Assembly: GCA_023393115.1 (NCBI GenBank)
Contig: JAEWMS010000009.1
Location: 1-43,019 of the forward strand
Length of the DNA: 43,019 bases
Source: Bacillota bacterium
GTDB lineage: Bacteria; Bacillota; Clostridia; Acetivibrionales; DSM-1351
Reading direction: 5' to 3'
The position numbers and the translations under genes were made by a program. Below, in pieces: positions 7,885 to 15,391 of the stretch (position 1 is its first letter; each line of letters starts with the position of its first letter). The notes below the pieces were generated by a model. That model made no database searches and was not told where the DNA came from. It worked only from the letters and a program-made list of their open reading frames with translations.

Positions 7885-8568
7885 TCAAATATGCGAACTT
7901 TCTATATGCTTTTGAATCAATTTTACTCTGTCATGCCTTCCTCTTTTTTTATTGACATTCAATTGAAGGTATAATGGTGGAACTCTTATCTTATAACCCC
8001 GCCATATTACCGTTTCAAGATTTGCTTTTGCAAATGGTCCGCAGTCTACAGGTTCCGGGTCATCGAGACAGCTTTGCGGGTCTGACGCCAAATCTATTCT
8101 TGCGTGAAGGAATAGAACTCCAAAATCCTTTGTCAGCCAACCGTTGGTATCTACAATAGGCTCTATCATACAGTCTGCAAAAATTATATTTAACTTATCT
8201 ATATCCTTTGAATTAATCATTATGTCTACATCATGAGGGTTAAGAGGTATTCCCCTTATACACGCAGCACAGCTTCCGGTCAGCCACCAGTCCACATTGG
8301 CACCATCCAGTCTTTTGACAAACTCATACAAGGCCTTCTCCCAAGGTATTGGTTTGAAGTAGCCCAACTGGCTGAACATTTCTTCAGCATTTTCTAAATA
8401 GTACTGTTTAATCCTTTCTATATTCTCAATACTTTTTGAGTAGCTTTTAATGTAGCTATCCCCATCGGGTTGGTAGAAACACATTTTAAGCACATCTTCA
8501 TACTTCGGGTCAAAATCGGTAATTCTAAAAAGTACATTATCTCCTGATTCTTCAAATAAGATTTTCAT
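7885..8568 (-). CDS. Nucleotidyltransferase-fold protein (unknown substrate)
   Basis: 227 aa. A central stretch WWLTGSCAACIRGIPLNPHDVDI (from about residue 94) carries the G-S and D-x-D pattern of MNT-type nucleotidyltransferases, close to the LinA/aminoglycoside-adenylyltransferase and AbiEii-like groups. About 90 N-terminal residues are of unknown fold. The C-terminus VNKKRGRHDRVKLIQKHI matches the last helix of this family. No clear ribosome site precedes the ATG at 8568. No toxin-antitoxin partner is adjacent, so an antitoxin role is not supported. Confidence 0.65.
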   Translation of the reverse strand: MKILFEESGDNVLFRITDFDPKYEDVLKMCFYQPDGDSYIKSYSKSIENIERIKQYYLENAEEMFSQLGYFKPIPWEKALYEFVKRLDGANVDWWLTGSCAACIRGIPLNPHDVDIMINSKDIDKLNIIFADCMIEPIVDTNGWLTKDFGVLFLHARIDLASDPQSCLDDPEPVDCGPFAKANLETVIWRGYKIRVPPLYLQLNVNKKRGRHDRVKLIQKHIESSHI

Positions 8569-8759
8569 ATTTTACTTGTATCGGGTTCTTTTTCTATAAA
8601 AGTCCCGAACATCTCCCTTCGATAATTTTGATAATCTTTTAATACTATTATCTTCCGGGATATCATAAAATTCTTGACTTCAGTTGCGATTTTAACGGAA
8701 AAGTTCGGTAGCAACCATAACTTTAGTAAAGGCAGCATGAAATTTATGGTTTGTTAATT

Positions 8760-9464
8760 TTACTTATACAGAAAAGCAGTTAAGTTACCTTTATTATCAA
8801 CTGTGCCAAGAAGAACATTTTTTAACCCCGTTTTATATAAATTTTCTAAATTTGAAATAACCCAATCTTCATCCTTGTGAATTTGTTCCAGCTCTTTAGT
8901 AATAATTTTACCTTCTTTAATGATGGTCCGGGGAAAATTAAGAGGCTCTGTCTGTATTTTATATAAGGCCGGAGTTATAGCCTCATACTGTGGATCCAGG
9001 AAAACCGAAAGCTTTCCATCAGCTTCCCAAATGGCTAATGCCACCTTTTTAACATCCGCCGCCTTTGCTTCGCGTAATTCTTCCAATAAGATATCAATAG
9101 ATATTCTTGCTTTTTTTAACCCCTTATTTATGATTCTTCCATCTTGAACGACTATTACAGGTGAATTATTAAGAATTTTTCTTAGCAGTGGGAATTTAAG
9201 AATTCCAAATACACCACCAAGATAAAGAATAACTAACACAATGGTTGTTATCATGGAACCTTCTAAGCCCAGTTTTTCATCTGATAAGGGATGAGCAATA
9301 ATATTTCCAACAATCAAAGCAATTACAAAATCAAGAAGCCTTAATTGGGATAGTGTCCGCTGTCCTAAGACTCTTGCAATAATCATCATAAAGACAAAAG
9401 CCGCACAAGCTCGAAGAATCCATTGAATAATAGTAAGGGTTTCCTGTCCATGAAAAAAATCCAT
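8760..9464 (-). CDS. YetF/DUF421-family membrane protein
   Basis: 234 aa. Three hydrophobic segments at the N-terminus (about residues 14-30, 42-58 and 66-85) include ARVLGQRTLSQLRLLDFVIALIVGN, the signature of YetF/DUF421 proteins. A soluble C-terminal domain follows: PVIVVQDGRIINKGLKKARIS and DILLEELREAKAADV, then SVFLDPQY. The family is common in spore formers and may be linked to the envelope or spore; its exact function is unknown. It starts at an ATG directly after GGAGGCAGT and appears monocistronic. Confidence 0.88.
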   Translation of the reverse strand: MDFFHGQETLTIIQWILRACAAFVFMMIIARVLGQRTLSQLRLLDFVIALIVGNIIAHPLSDEKLGLEGSMITTIVLVILYLGGVFGILKFPLLRKILNNSPVIVVQDGRIINKGLKKARISIDILLEELREAKAADVKKVALAIWEADGKLSVFLDPQYEAITPALYKIQTEPLNFPRTIIKEGKIITKELEQIHKDEDWVISNLENLYKTGLKNVLLGTVDNKGNLTAFLYK

Positions 9465-9541
9465 ACTGCCTCCATCCGCACGAGGTGCGCGTATAAAAAT
9501 AGGTTTTTCAAAGTTTATTAGATTGTTAATATGGCATTATT

Positions 9542-9986
9542 TTATCCAATAATCACATTTGAATAAGCTGATTTAAACTTAGCGATTTTCTTTATTTTAT
9601 CATGGGTTTCGCGATAGTCGTCAAATAAACTTTTGCCATCGCCGGCTTTTAAACGTGCCTCTGCCGATTTCCCCTGCTTAACTAGAGAAATTTGTGAATC
9701 AAAATATTTTTCTATTGCATCAATTTTGGGTTTAGCTTCTTCTATAAGCTGTGCCATAATGGGGTGCTTATCCAATCTTGACTCAACTTCTTTCAAATTT
9801 GTGATTACCTCGCTTTTCCCCGAGTAGTATGGATCAAGAAATCTCTCATCTCCTGAAATAATATACCCTCTTACTCCAGTTTCCTCATTAACTAAAGCCG
9901 TTAATAAAAATACTTATTCCAACAATCCCAGCCATTAATACTAATACTAATACATAACTTGTGATGAGTTTTTTTGCTACTGACAT
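9542..9986 (-). pseudogene. Remnant of a CHASE3-type methyl-accepting chemotaxis receptor
   Basis: An ATG at 9986 with a GGAGGG site starts MSVAKKLITSYVLVLVLMAG, a signal-anchor helix typical of chemotaxis receptors. It stops after 32 codons. In another frame the DNA continues ALVNEETGVRGYIISGDERF and LDPYYSGKSEVITNLKEVES, the hallmark of a CHASE3 sensor domain, up to about residue 145, then stops at 9542. So roughly 100 residues are missing between the first helix and the CHASE3 end. The second membrane helix, HAMP and signalling domain are absent. The open 84-codon segment at 9542-9796 is only a fragment. Confidence 0.8.
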
Positions 9987-10190
9987 TAGAGACCCTCCAT
10001 AATAGTATTTTAAGTATCACTTTATGTTCATTAATTATTAGATAATTAAAACATGATTTATATTGAAAAAACACAGTCGTATTTTGTAGATTTTTGTCAG
10101 AATCAATGATATTATCTATTATTATAACCATAACAATCAATTAGTAAACATAAAGTGGCATTTTGTAAGAGCCTCCTCTACAAAAGTTAA

Positions 10191-10295
10191 GGTTATATAA
10201 TCGACCCCTACTGGGATGGATTTACTACTGGAAAACATACAGAACAAAGAAATGAGATCAAAGAAAAACTACTAACGGATATCATTGAACTTTGA
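10191..10295 (+). pseudogene. C-terminal fragment of an unidentified protein
   Basis: A 34-codon open stretch, directly after a TAA, reads GYIIDPYWDGFTTGKHTEQR and then NEIKEKLLTDIIEL before a stop. The composition (W, Y, charged helix at the end) looks like the tail of a real protein. There is no start codon or ribosome site. I do not recognise the family. The terminator at 10325-10356 could have served this gene. Confidence 0.35.
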
Positions 10296-10324
10296 AAACT
10301 TTTATAGACCCCATACCAAAAGTA

Positions 10325-10356
10325 AAAGGCTCTATACCCATAGGTACAGAACCTTT
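10325..10356. terminator. Terminator-like hairpin after the nucleotidyltransferase gene
   Basis: AAAGGCTCTATACC pairs with GGTACAGAACCTTT (14 bp with two G-U pairs) around the loop CATA. It lies 18 bp past the stop codon at 10374 and could act in both directions. Confidence 0.65.
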
Positions 10357-10373
10357 ATAAAAACAGTTGCTTC

Positions 10374-11408
10374 TTACTTCGTTACAATCGGCTTCAACCC
10401 TTTTTCATCTCGTGCGTATTGAACAACATCATACATCATATAGTACATATCTTCTGGGTTTATGGATAAAAGTTTTTCTTTATCTAGAACTATTGCATCG
10501 TTGCGGATTGTCACTATACTATAAAATGGTTCGAAATTAAGAGCTGTTATATTGGACATTGTTTCCCATTCTTCAATTGTAACAGACTCCCTATCAACTA
10601 AAAACTCTAACAACGAATAAGAACCTCTTTGACAGAAAAATAACTTAAAGCCGGAATATTCCTTGCTAATCAAATACTCATCTATCTCCTTCCATACATT
10701 CTCAATAGCAGTCTGTCTGCTAATTAAAGTCTGTATTGATAAGTCGCCTGTACTCAGTGCTTCAGCAAGCATTTGCTCCCAACTCTTAGGTTTCCAATCA
10801 AGACTCCTGCTCATATGAACAATCCACTTTTCATGTGGAATATACTCCCTATTTGCGATAAACAGAGCTTCCAGTAACGGAACAATTGCTTTATTAAGCA
10901 TATAATGGCCTTGTAAAACGTCGCCTCTATGAATCCAAATGTCTCCAGCAAGTTTATAATACCACCAGGCACTAAACAACAAGGCTTCTGCTTCGGTAAC
11001 CTTTGGTGTATGGGAAAGCTTATCTTTCATTAGCTTTTCTATTTTCCCTTTGGGGTCAAATAATATTTTTGAGTAGGATAAATCCCACAATGAAACACTA
11101 TCCCATTCACGTCTTTCTTCGCTTTCAAAATCAACAATTTTAATGTCGTATAGGTATCCTGAAAGCTTTACAATACCGAGTGGTATAGGTGTCTTTGTTT
11201 TTTGCCAATTCTCGAAGCTCCTCTTATCCAAGTAAATAACAATATCAATTTCAGACAGATGATCTGCATATCCACGGGATAATCCCCCATTAAGTGTTAT
11301 ACCTGCAACCCCATCAATTAATTTGAACCTCTCAATTTCCAAGTTTACTACACCAAGAAGCTCATCAATTATATTCTTACTATTTAAGTTCACATATGGT
11401 CTGCTCAC
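10374..11408 (-). CDS. Nucleotidyltransferase-domain protein
   Basis: About 344 aa. Near residues 35-57, GVAGITLNGGLSRGYADHLSEIDIVIYL has the GG(L)SRG and E-x-D motif of Pol-beta-type nucleotidyltransferases. The remaining 270 residues, rich in W and Y, look like an all-helical C-terminal domain (SAWWYYKLAGDIWIHRGD). The substrate is unknown; some antibiotic-modifying enzymes have this layout. I favour the GTG at 11408, eight bases after GGAGG, over ATG codons further upstream that overlap that site. It overlaps the end of the nitroreductase gene by 29 bp, so the two are co-transcribed and probably translationally coupled. Confidence 0.75.
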   Translation of the reverse strand: MSRPYVNLNSKNIIDELLGVVNLEIERFKLIDGVAGITLNGGLSRGYADHLSEIDIVIYLDKRSFENWQKTKTPIPLGIVKLSGYLYDIKIVDFESEERREWDSVSLWDLSYSKILFDPKGKIEKLMKDKLSHTPKVTEAEALLFSAWWYYKLAGDIWIHRGDVLQGHYMLNKAIVPLLEALFIANREYIPHEKWIVHMSRSLDWKPKSWEQMLAEALSTGDLSIQTLISRQTAIENVWKEIDEYLISKEYSGFKLFFCQRGSYSLLEFLVDRESVTIEEWETMSNITALNFEPFYSIVTIRNDAIVLDKEKLLSINPEDMYYMMYDVVQYARDEKGLKPIVTK

Positions 11409-12003
11409 AATTATATCCTCCATCATTAAATTTATTGTAAAATACGACCTCACTAAAACTCTTTTTTTTCATTATATTTTGTTTATCAACCGGGTAGCCG
11501 AAAGCTATAATCTCGGAAGCCATATACGGTTCAGGCAGATTTAATAAATGTGTAAGTTTGTCAACATCAAAATAAGATATCCATGTAGACCCCAAACCAT
11601 GTTCTAAAGCAGCTATAACCATATGCGTTCCAGGAATTTTTGTCTGATGTTCCTCCTGATTCAGTTTTGTATAAATCTCGTCTTCCATGCTCTCAATGCT
11701 TTTTGCAAGGAGTGGATAACGTGCTTTTTGGATATCTCTGCCACCGCATGATTTATCTACGCTGTACGTACATAGAACCACCAGAAAATTCGCTGATTTT
11801 ATCCAGTTTTGGTTGTAGGCTATTTTAGCTATCTCGTTGATCAGTTCCTTATCTGTAACCAATCCGAATTTCCACGGTTGCTCGTTTCCGCCAGATGGTG
11901 ACAGTCTTCCGGTTTCAAGAATGTAATTAATTACTTCTACGGGTACATCTTTTCCTGAAAATTTTCTGGTACTTGTTCGTTTTTTTAGTAAATCCAATAT
12001 CAT
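11380..12003 (-). CDS. Nitroreductase-family flavoprotein
   Basis: 207 aa; FMN-dependent NAD(P)H oxidoreductase fold. Seen: LLKKRTSTRKFSGKDVP with the conserved R-x-S-x-R-x-F FMN-binding start, RLSPSGGNEQPWKF (S-x-x-N-x-Q-PW motif) near residue 40, and GLGSTWISYFD near residue 140. It probably reduces a quinone, nitro or similar compound; the substrate is unknown. I start at the ATG at 12003, eight bases after AAGGATG. It is the first gene of a two-gene unit with the nucleotidyltransferase gene. The pairing suggests a detoxification role, but that is a guess. Confidence 0.85.
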   Translation of the reverse strand: MILDLLKKRTSTRKFSGKDVPVEVINYILETGRLSPSGGNEQPWKFGLVTDKELINEIAKIAYNQNWIKSANFLVVLCTYSVDKSCGGRDIQKARYPLLAKSIESMEDEIYTKLNQEEHQTKIPGTHMVIAALEHGLGSTWISYFDVDKLTHLLNLPEPYMASEIIAFGYPVDKQNIMKKKSFSEVVFYNKFNDGGYNCEQTICELK

Positions 12004-12054
12004 AATAATCATCCTTCCAAAAATTTTTTAAAGTAATGTAATGGTAAGATTAAT

Positions 12055-12089
12055 GTAAAATAAAAAAGCCGTAGATTTACTCTACGACT
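12055..12089 (-). terminator. Rho-independent terminator with no intact gene before it
   Basis: On the minus strand AGTCGTAGA pairs with TCTACGGCT around GTAAA and is followed by CTTTTTTATTTTA. It lies about 50 bp upstream of the nitroreductase start, so it either terminates a lost gene or attenuates transcription into the nitroreductase. Confidence 0.65.
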
Positions 12090-12346
12090 TTACCTTCTAA
12101 AGAAAACAGTAAAATACGTATGGAGAGTAAACATAAAATCAAAACCAATAAATTGGCAGCACAAAAAACCGTCTAACTAAAACAGCATTGCCAAAATATT
12201 TAATTATGATTTTAACTTACTTCTCCATGCTCGCTTATGCTTTATGATTACGCCGCACTAAGCACGCCGGACGCCATTCCACCTTTCATAATCAAACCAT
12301 ACATATACATTATTGTATCATTACTAGTAATTAATGTAAATACCCG

Positions 12347-12390
12347 ACTAATCGACATAATTCTCAACACTAATCGGCATAATTCTCAAA
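12347..12390. repeat. Two tandem 22-bp repeats
   Basis: ACTAATCGACATAATTCTCA at 12347 and ACTAATCGGCATAATTCTCA at 12369, back to back with two mismatches in 22 bp. Multiple short repeats of this kind occur in the ends of IS21-family elements, but no transposase is present, so this is only a suggestion. Confidence 0.5.
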
Positions 12391-12483
12391 ATTCCCCCAT
12401 GCCTTGCATGTATCTGTACCAATCGCAGACTGTATCTCCTGTTCACTGGGACATTGGTTCTTGTTAACAGATAATCGACAACA
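12370..12483 (-). pseudogene. Unidentified protein fragment
   Basis: A 37-codon open stretch on the minus strand reads NQCPSEQEIQSAIGTDTCKA then WGNFENYAD and stops inside the tandem repeat. There is no start codon or ribosome site. It looks protein-like but could be the inner end of an insertion sequence. No family recognised. Confidence 0.25.
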
Positions 12484-12541
12484 TTATGTTTAATTTAAAT
12501 GAGTCATACTATCAACTACGACTTTAATTTCAAATCAAGTA

Positions 12542-12568
12542 TTGACATCGATTGAATATTCGTATAAA
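12542..12568 (+). promoter_or_regulatory. Candidate promoter of the TetR-CPBP pair
   Basis: TTGACA at 12542-12547 and TATAAA at 12563-12568, spacing 15 bp (short for sigma-A). The palindrome at 12581-12610 would begin just after the start of transcription. Confidence 0.45.
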
Positions 12569-12580
12569 GTATTCTTACGA

Positions 12581-12610
12581 TGCACTAAGTACAAATTTGT
12601 ACTTAGTGCA
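12581..12610 (+). promoter_or_regulatory. Perfect 30-bp palindrome, probable TetR operator
   Basis: The half-site TGCACTAAGTACAAA is followed directly by its exact reverse complement. It lies 59 bp upstream of the TetR-family gene and just downstream of a TTGACA/TATAAA pair. The size and symmetry fit binding of a TetR dimer (or two dimers) and autorepression of the regulator and the downstream protease gene. Confidence 0.7.
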
Positions 12611-12669
12611 CTTTTCCAATATGCTTTTAAGTGCGTATTAGTTATTATGATTTGGAAAGGCGAAAGTAA

Positions 12670-13353
12670 ATGAATGAGGATTATAGGAAATTTCATGGGA
12701 TACCTTTAAGAGAAATCAAATTTGCACAAACTAAAATTAAGATTTATAATGCTTTTATAGATAAACTAAACAGCACTTCTTTTGATTCGATTAATGTGAC
12801 TGCCTTATGCGAAGAAATTGGCGTTTCACGTAGGGCTTTTTTCAACTACTTTCCATATAAATCTTATGTACTTCTATATATGGTACAAATATCAATCATA
12901 GAAATTTCGGTCTACACATATAAAAAGCATAAGAAAAATGCAGGTCTTGAGCTAATTTATACAGGGTTCGATGAATTTGGGAAAAAAATTATTCAGTATC
13001 CTGATATAATTTTCGAGGCTATCTCCTGTCTTTATAGAAAAGGTACTGATTTATCGAAGTTCTCCAAACTAACAAAAGCAGAGGAAATTCTTTGGAATTT
13101 GGATACATCTATACTTAATGAAGTTCCGACGCTAGGCTTCAGAGAGTTAGCTATTACTGCTATTAATAATGCAGTTCTTCTCCAAGAACTGCCGGAAGGT
13201 ATCAGATTTGAAACTATAGAAATATCGTTAAACTCTATCCTTTTTGGGGTTCCATTATCACTCAAGAATGTAGCTCTTGAAAAAATATGTGAAATGTACA
13301 AAGAACAACTGGACATCCTATGGGAAGGACTCCGTGCAAAAAATAATAACTAA
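12670..13353 (+). CDS. TetR/AcrR-family transcriptional regulator
   Basis: 227 aa. The N-terminal HTH spans about residues 20-66: KIKIYNAFIDKLNSTSFDSI, then NVTALCEEIGVSRRAFFNYF, which has the classic TetR recognition helix ending in F-x-x-F/Y. The all-helical C-terminal domain should bind an unknown ligand. The start ATG at 12670 has only a modest GGAAAGG site. It is followed after 15 bp by a CPBP membrane protease gene, so the two form an operon. The palindrome at 12581-12610 is the likely operator. Confidence 0.88.
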   Translation: MNEDYRKFHGIPLREIKFAQTKIKIYNAFIDKLNSTSFDSINVTALCEEIGVSRRAFFNYFPYKSYVLLYMVQISIIEISVYTYKKHKKNAGLELIYTGFDEFGKKIIQYPDIIFEAISCLYRKGTDLSKFSKLTKAEEILWNLDTSILNEVPTLGFRELAITAINNAVLLQELPEGIRFETIEISLNSILFGVPLSLKNVALEKICEMYKEQLDILWEGLRAKNNN

Positions 13354-13368
13354 TTTAAAGGTGTAATT

Positions 13369-14124
13369 ATGAATTCAAGAGCTATTAAACCTGTACCTTT
13401 ATGGCAATCTTTATGCTTATTTGGCATTAGTTCATTACTGATTATTACAAACTTATATGTTATAATGCCACACTTAATAGCCGCTGGCATTTCTTTTCTT
13501 ATAGGATATTTTATCTTGTTTTATGCTCCTTTCTTCTTATTATTTGCTACAGCAGTTATTTTTTATAAACATGATATAAGAAAATTATCCTGGGAATCAT
13601 TTAAAGATTACTTTAGATTAACAACGTTGGATAAAAAAGCATTATTTTGGACAATTGGTCTTATATTATTCTGGTTAGTGTCATATTTTGGTCTAGGCTT
13701 TACTCAAAAGATTATTGCAGAAATTCCTCTTTTTAGTCCGCCTGCATTCTTTCCTCCTGAAATAAATCCTTTGAAAAAAATGGTCACTGGAGAATTAATG
13801 GGAACTCCTCTTAAAGGAAATTACTGGATTATCATTGTATACATAATAGGCTGGTTTTTTAATATATTCGGGGAAGAACTTCTGTTTCGTGGATATTTGC
13901 TACCAAGGCAAGAAATGAAATATGGAAAACATGCGTGGATAGTGAATGGTGCACTTTGGACCCTTTGGCATTCATTCTGGAAATGGAATTTGATTTCCTT
14001 ATTTTTTACATGTATGTCTTTAAGCTTTGTAGCACAAAAAACCAAAAGTTCCTTACCAGGAATTATTGTACATGGTTCTCTAAACTTTATACCAGTTATT
14101 ATGATTTTAATACGGCTCTTCTAA
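13369..14124 (+). CDS. CPBP-family intramembrane glutamic protease (Abi-like)
   Basis: 251 aa with about six to seven membrane helices. The family motifs are present: GEELLFRGYLLPRQE near residue 167 (EExxxR), WTLWHSFWKW near residue 203 (second motif His), and VHGSLNFI near residue 235 (third motif H-x-x-x-N). Relatives process prenylated proteins (Rce1), confer bacteriocin self-immunity, or cleave anti-sigma factors. The adjacent TetR regulator suggests ligand-controlled expression, for example in immunity or export. The start ATG follows AAAGGTG. Its end converges with the PNPOx gene. Confidence 0.88.
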   Translation: MNSRAIKPVPLWQSLCLFGISSLLIITNLYVIMPHLIAAGISFLIGYFILFYAPFFLLFATAVIFYKHDIRKLSWESFKDYFRLTTLDKKALFWTIGLILFWLVSYFGLGFTQKIIAEIPLFSPPAFFPPEINPLKKMVTGELMGTPLKGNYWIIIVYIIGWFFNIFGEELLFRGYLLPRQEMKYGKHAWIVNGALWTLWHSFWKWNLISLFFTCMSLSFVAQKTKSSLPGIIVHGSLNFIPVIMILIRLF

Positions 14125-14136
14125 TTAGTATACTAA

Positions 14137-14160
14137 CAAATTAGTATCTAGTGGGATATC
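14137..14160. repeat. 24-bp copy of an internal aspS segment
   Basis: Matches 18270-18293 at 23 of 24 bases (CAAATT-x-GTATCTAGTGG and on). There it encodes DIPLDTNL of the aspartyl-tRNA synthetase; here, in the same minus-strand frame, it lies in a 26-codon piece ending VVDIPLDTNLLVY. It may be a remnant of a second synthetase copy or a chance match. Confidence 0.35.
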
Positions 14161-14209
14161 CACAACTTTGTCAAAATTGTTTAAATCAAAGTGTTGTGAA
14201 TTGTTCATC

Positions 14210-14686
14210 TTACTTCGCTATTTTACTGATAATATCAACTTCATACAGCTGTTCACCATATTTTCTTTCTTCATCAATAATAGTACCTTCTGTTAGAGTG
14301 ATACGAAGAACGATTGAGTTTGGATTATCCTCATCGCCTACTTCATCGAACCAATTGAAGACTTTCTTAAATTTAGCTCTAATTTGGGCATTCTTCTCGT
14401 CCTTGACCCAACCTAGATTTTCAGCTATCCCCTGGAAAGTGAACCAATCTAACCCACAGACAGAAACCGAGTTGTTCTTCTCAATTTGCAGCATTTTATT
14501 TTTTCTTGCGTCGGTAGAAACATAAAATACACCCTCTTCATAATAAGCGCATACCATTCGAGCAGCAGGGCATGGATTACCCGAGGCGTTCGGAGATAGT
14601 GATATTGTCGCAAGGGCGATAATTACTTCTTTATCATTCCCGCAACGTTCCTCCATAAGTTTCAAAGCGTTTTCGTATTTACTCAT
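14210..14686 (-). CDS. Pyridoxamine 5'-phosphate oxidase-like flavin-binding protein
   Basis: 158 aa, split-barrel flavoprotein of the PNPOx-like superfamily. Seen: IIALATISLSPNASGNPCPA with ARMVCAYYEEGVFYVSTDAR, the strand order and R-x-V/S-T-D pattern typical of the FMN-binding barrel, and NNSVSVCGLDWFTFQGIAENLG. It probably binds FMN or F420-like cofactors or heme; true vitamin B6 synthesis is unlikely for this short group. The start ATG follows AAAAGGAGAG. It is a single gene. Confidence 0.8.
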   Translation of the reverse strand: MSKYENALKLMEERCGNDKEVIIALATISLSPNASGNPCPAARMVCAYYEEGVFYVSTDARKNKMLQIEKNNSVSVCGLDWFTFQGIAENLGWVKDEKNAQIRAKFKKVFNWFDEVGDEDNPNSIVLRITLTEGTIIDEERKYGEQLYEVDIISKIAK

Positions 14687-14782
14687 TTTAACTCTCCTTT
14701 TAAATGTATTTATTATATTAAATATACTTATTTATGCTGGAACTATAGTCAAACCTTTTGATACGCAGTTCAAGATTTACAA

Positions 14783-15391
14783 TTACAACTTTAACCACAA
14801 AGCAGGACGGACCCCGCCTATACATCTACCATCACTGATATTGCCTTTCAATACATTATTGCCTTGGATACCTATATTACCGTCACCGTGGATGTACACG
14901 GCTTTTACATTAAAGCGTCCGGGGGATCTAAGCCACCACCAACAAATACATTCTGTACCCCAAATTCTAGCTATTCTATTACTATTGTTTTCATCTTTTC
15001 TTTCAAACCAGTATCTTTGATTTTTTCCTCGGTTATGTAGTTTTGGAAGGCTATCCCCGAAATATTTACACGCTTCCTCAAGGCTTAATAAAAATATACT
15101 GTCTTGCGTATCAGCTCCGCCCTCTGAACCATACCATTGATTATCAAGATTTTTATTTAGCACCGGAAGTATTCTTAATTTATCAGTTGCGTTGAATTTG
15201 TCATAGAACTCACCGTTAAGATATTTTCTTAAGGCACAGTCAGCCCACGTTATATCTTTATAAGCGCCGTGGTAAGCTCGTTGCTCTATTATTTCTTCAG
15301 TTATAACCAACGCCGCGTTATTTTGAATGTGAAGCACACGCCAGTTATAGCCACCGAATGATATTATTGAGCCAATTATATTATTTTCCAC
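14783..15391 (-). CDS. DUF6273-type protein
   Basis: 202 aa. The sequence follows the DUF6273 pattern: GSIISFGGYNWRVLHI at the start, ITWADCALRKYLNGEFYDKF near residue 48, FLLSLEEACKYF, WWWLRSPG near residue 152 and GGVRPALWLKL at the end. The function is unknown; the fold is thought to be of the C-type-lectin/formylglycine-enzyme kind. The start is a GTG whose ribosome site (AAAGGAG) lies inside the end of the MerR gene. The two genes overlap by 11 bp and must be translated together. It is predicted to be cytosolic. Confidence 0.75.
   Translation of the reverse strand: MENNIIGSIISFGGYNWRVLHIQNNAALVITEEIIEQRAYHGAYKDITWADCALRKYLNGEFYDKFNATDKLRILPVLNKNLDNQWYGSEGGADTQDSIFLLSLEEACKYFGDSLPKLHNRGKNQRYWFERKDENNSNRIARIWGTECICWWWLRSPGRFNVKAVYIHGDGNIGIQGNNVLKGNISDGRCIGGVRPALWLKL

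Larger units (their letters stand above)
9987..10373. other. Intergenic region with decayed DNA
   Basis: AT-rich and without an intact gene. It holds the receptor remnant's upstream region, a plus-strand gene tail (10191-10295) and a terminator (10325-10356). Confidence 0.4.
12004..12541. other. Intergenic region of decayed and possibly mobile DNA
   Basis: More than 500 bp with no intact gene. It contains an orphan minus-strand terminator (12055-12089), a short minus-strand open piece near 12258-12317 ending MKGGMASGVLSAA, tandem 22-bp repeats (12347-12390) and a 37-codon fragment (12370-12483). Confidence 0.45.

Noticed and set aside
7885..8568. Nucleotidyltransferase as an antitoxin/toxin of an AbiE or MNT/HEPN pair
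   Set aside because: No HEPN or AbiEi-like partner lies next to it or to the second nucleotidyltransferase at 10374-11408.
9901..10140. 79-codon minus-strand open frame
   Set aside because: It overlaps the chemotaxis receptor remnant in another frame; the MSVAKKL frame has the ribosome site and the signal-anchor helix.
14783..15391. DUF6273 protein as a variable protein of a diversity-generating retroelement
   Set aside because: The C-terminal GVRPALWL is reminiscent of such proteins, but no template repeat or matching reverse transcriptase is visible; the flanking reverse transcriptase belongs to a group II intron.
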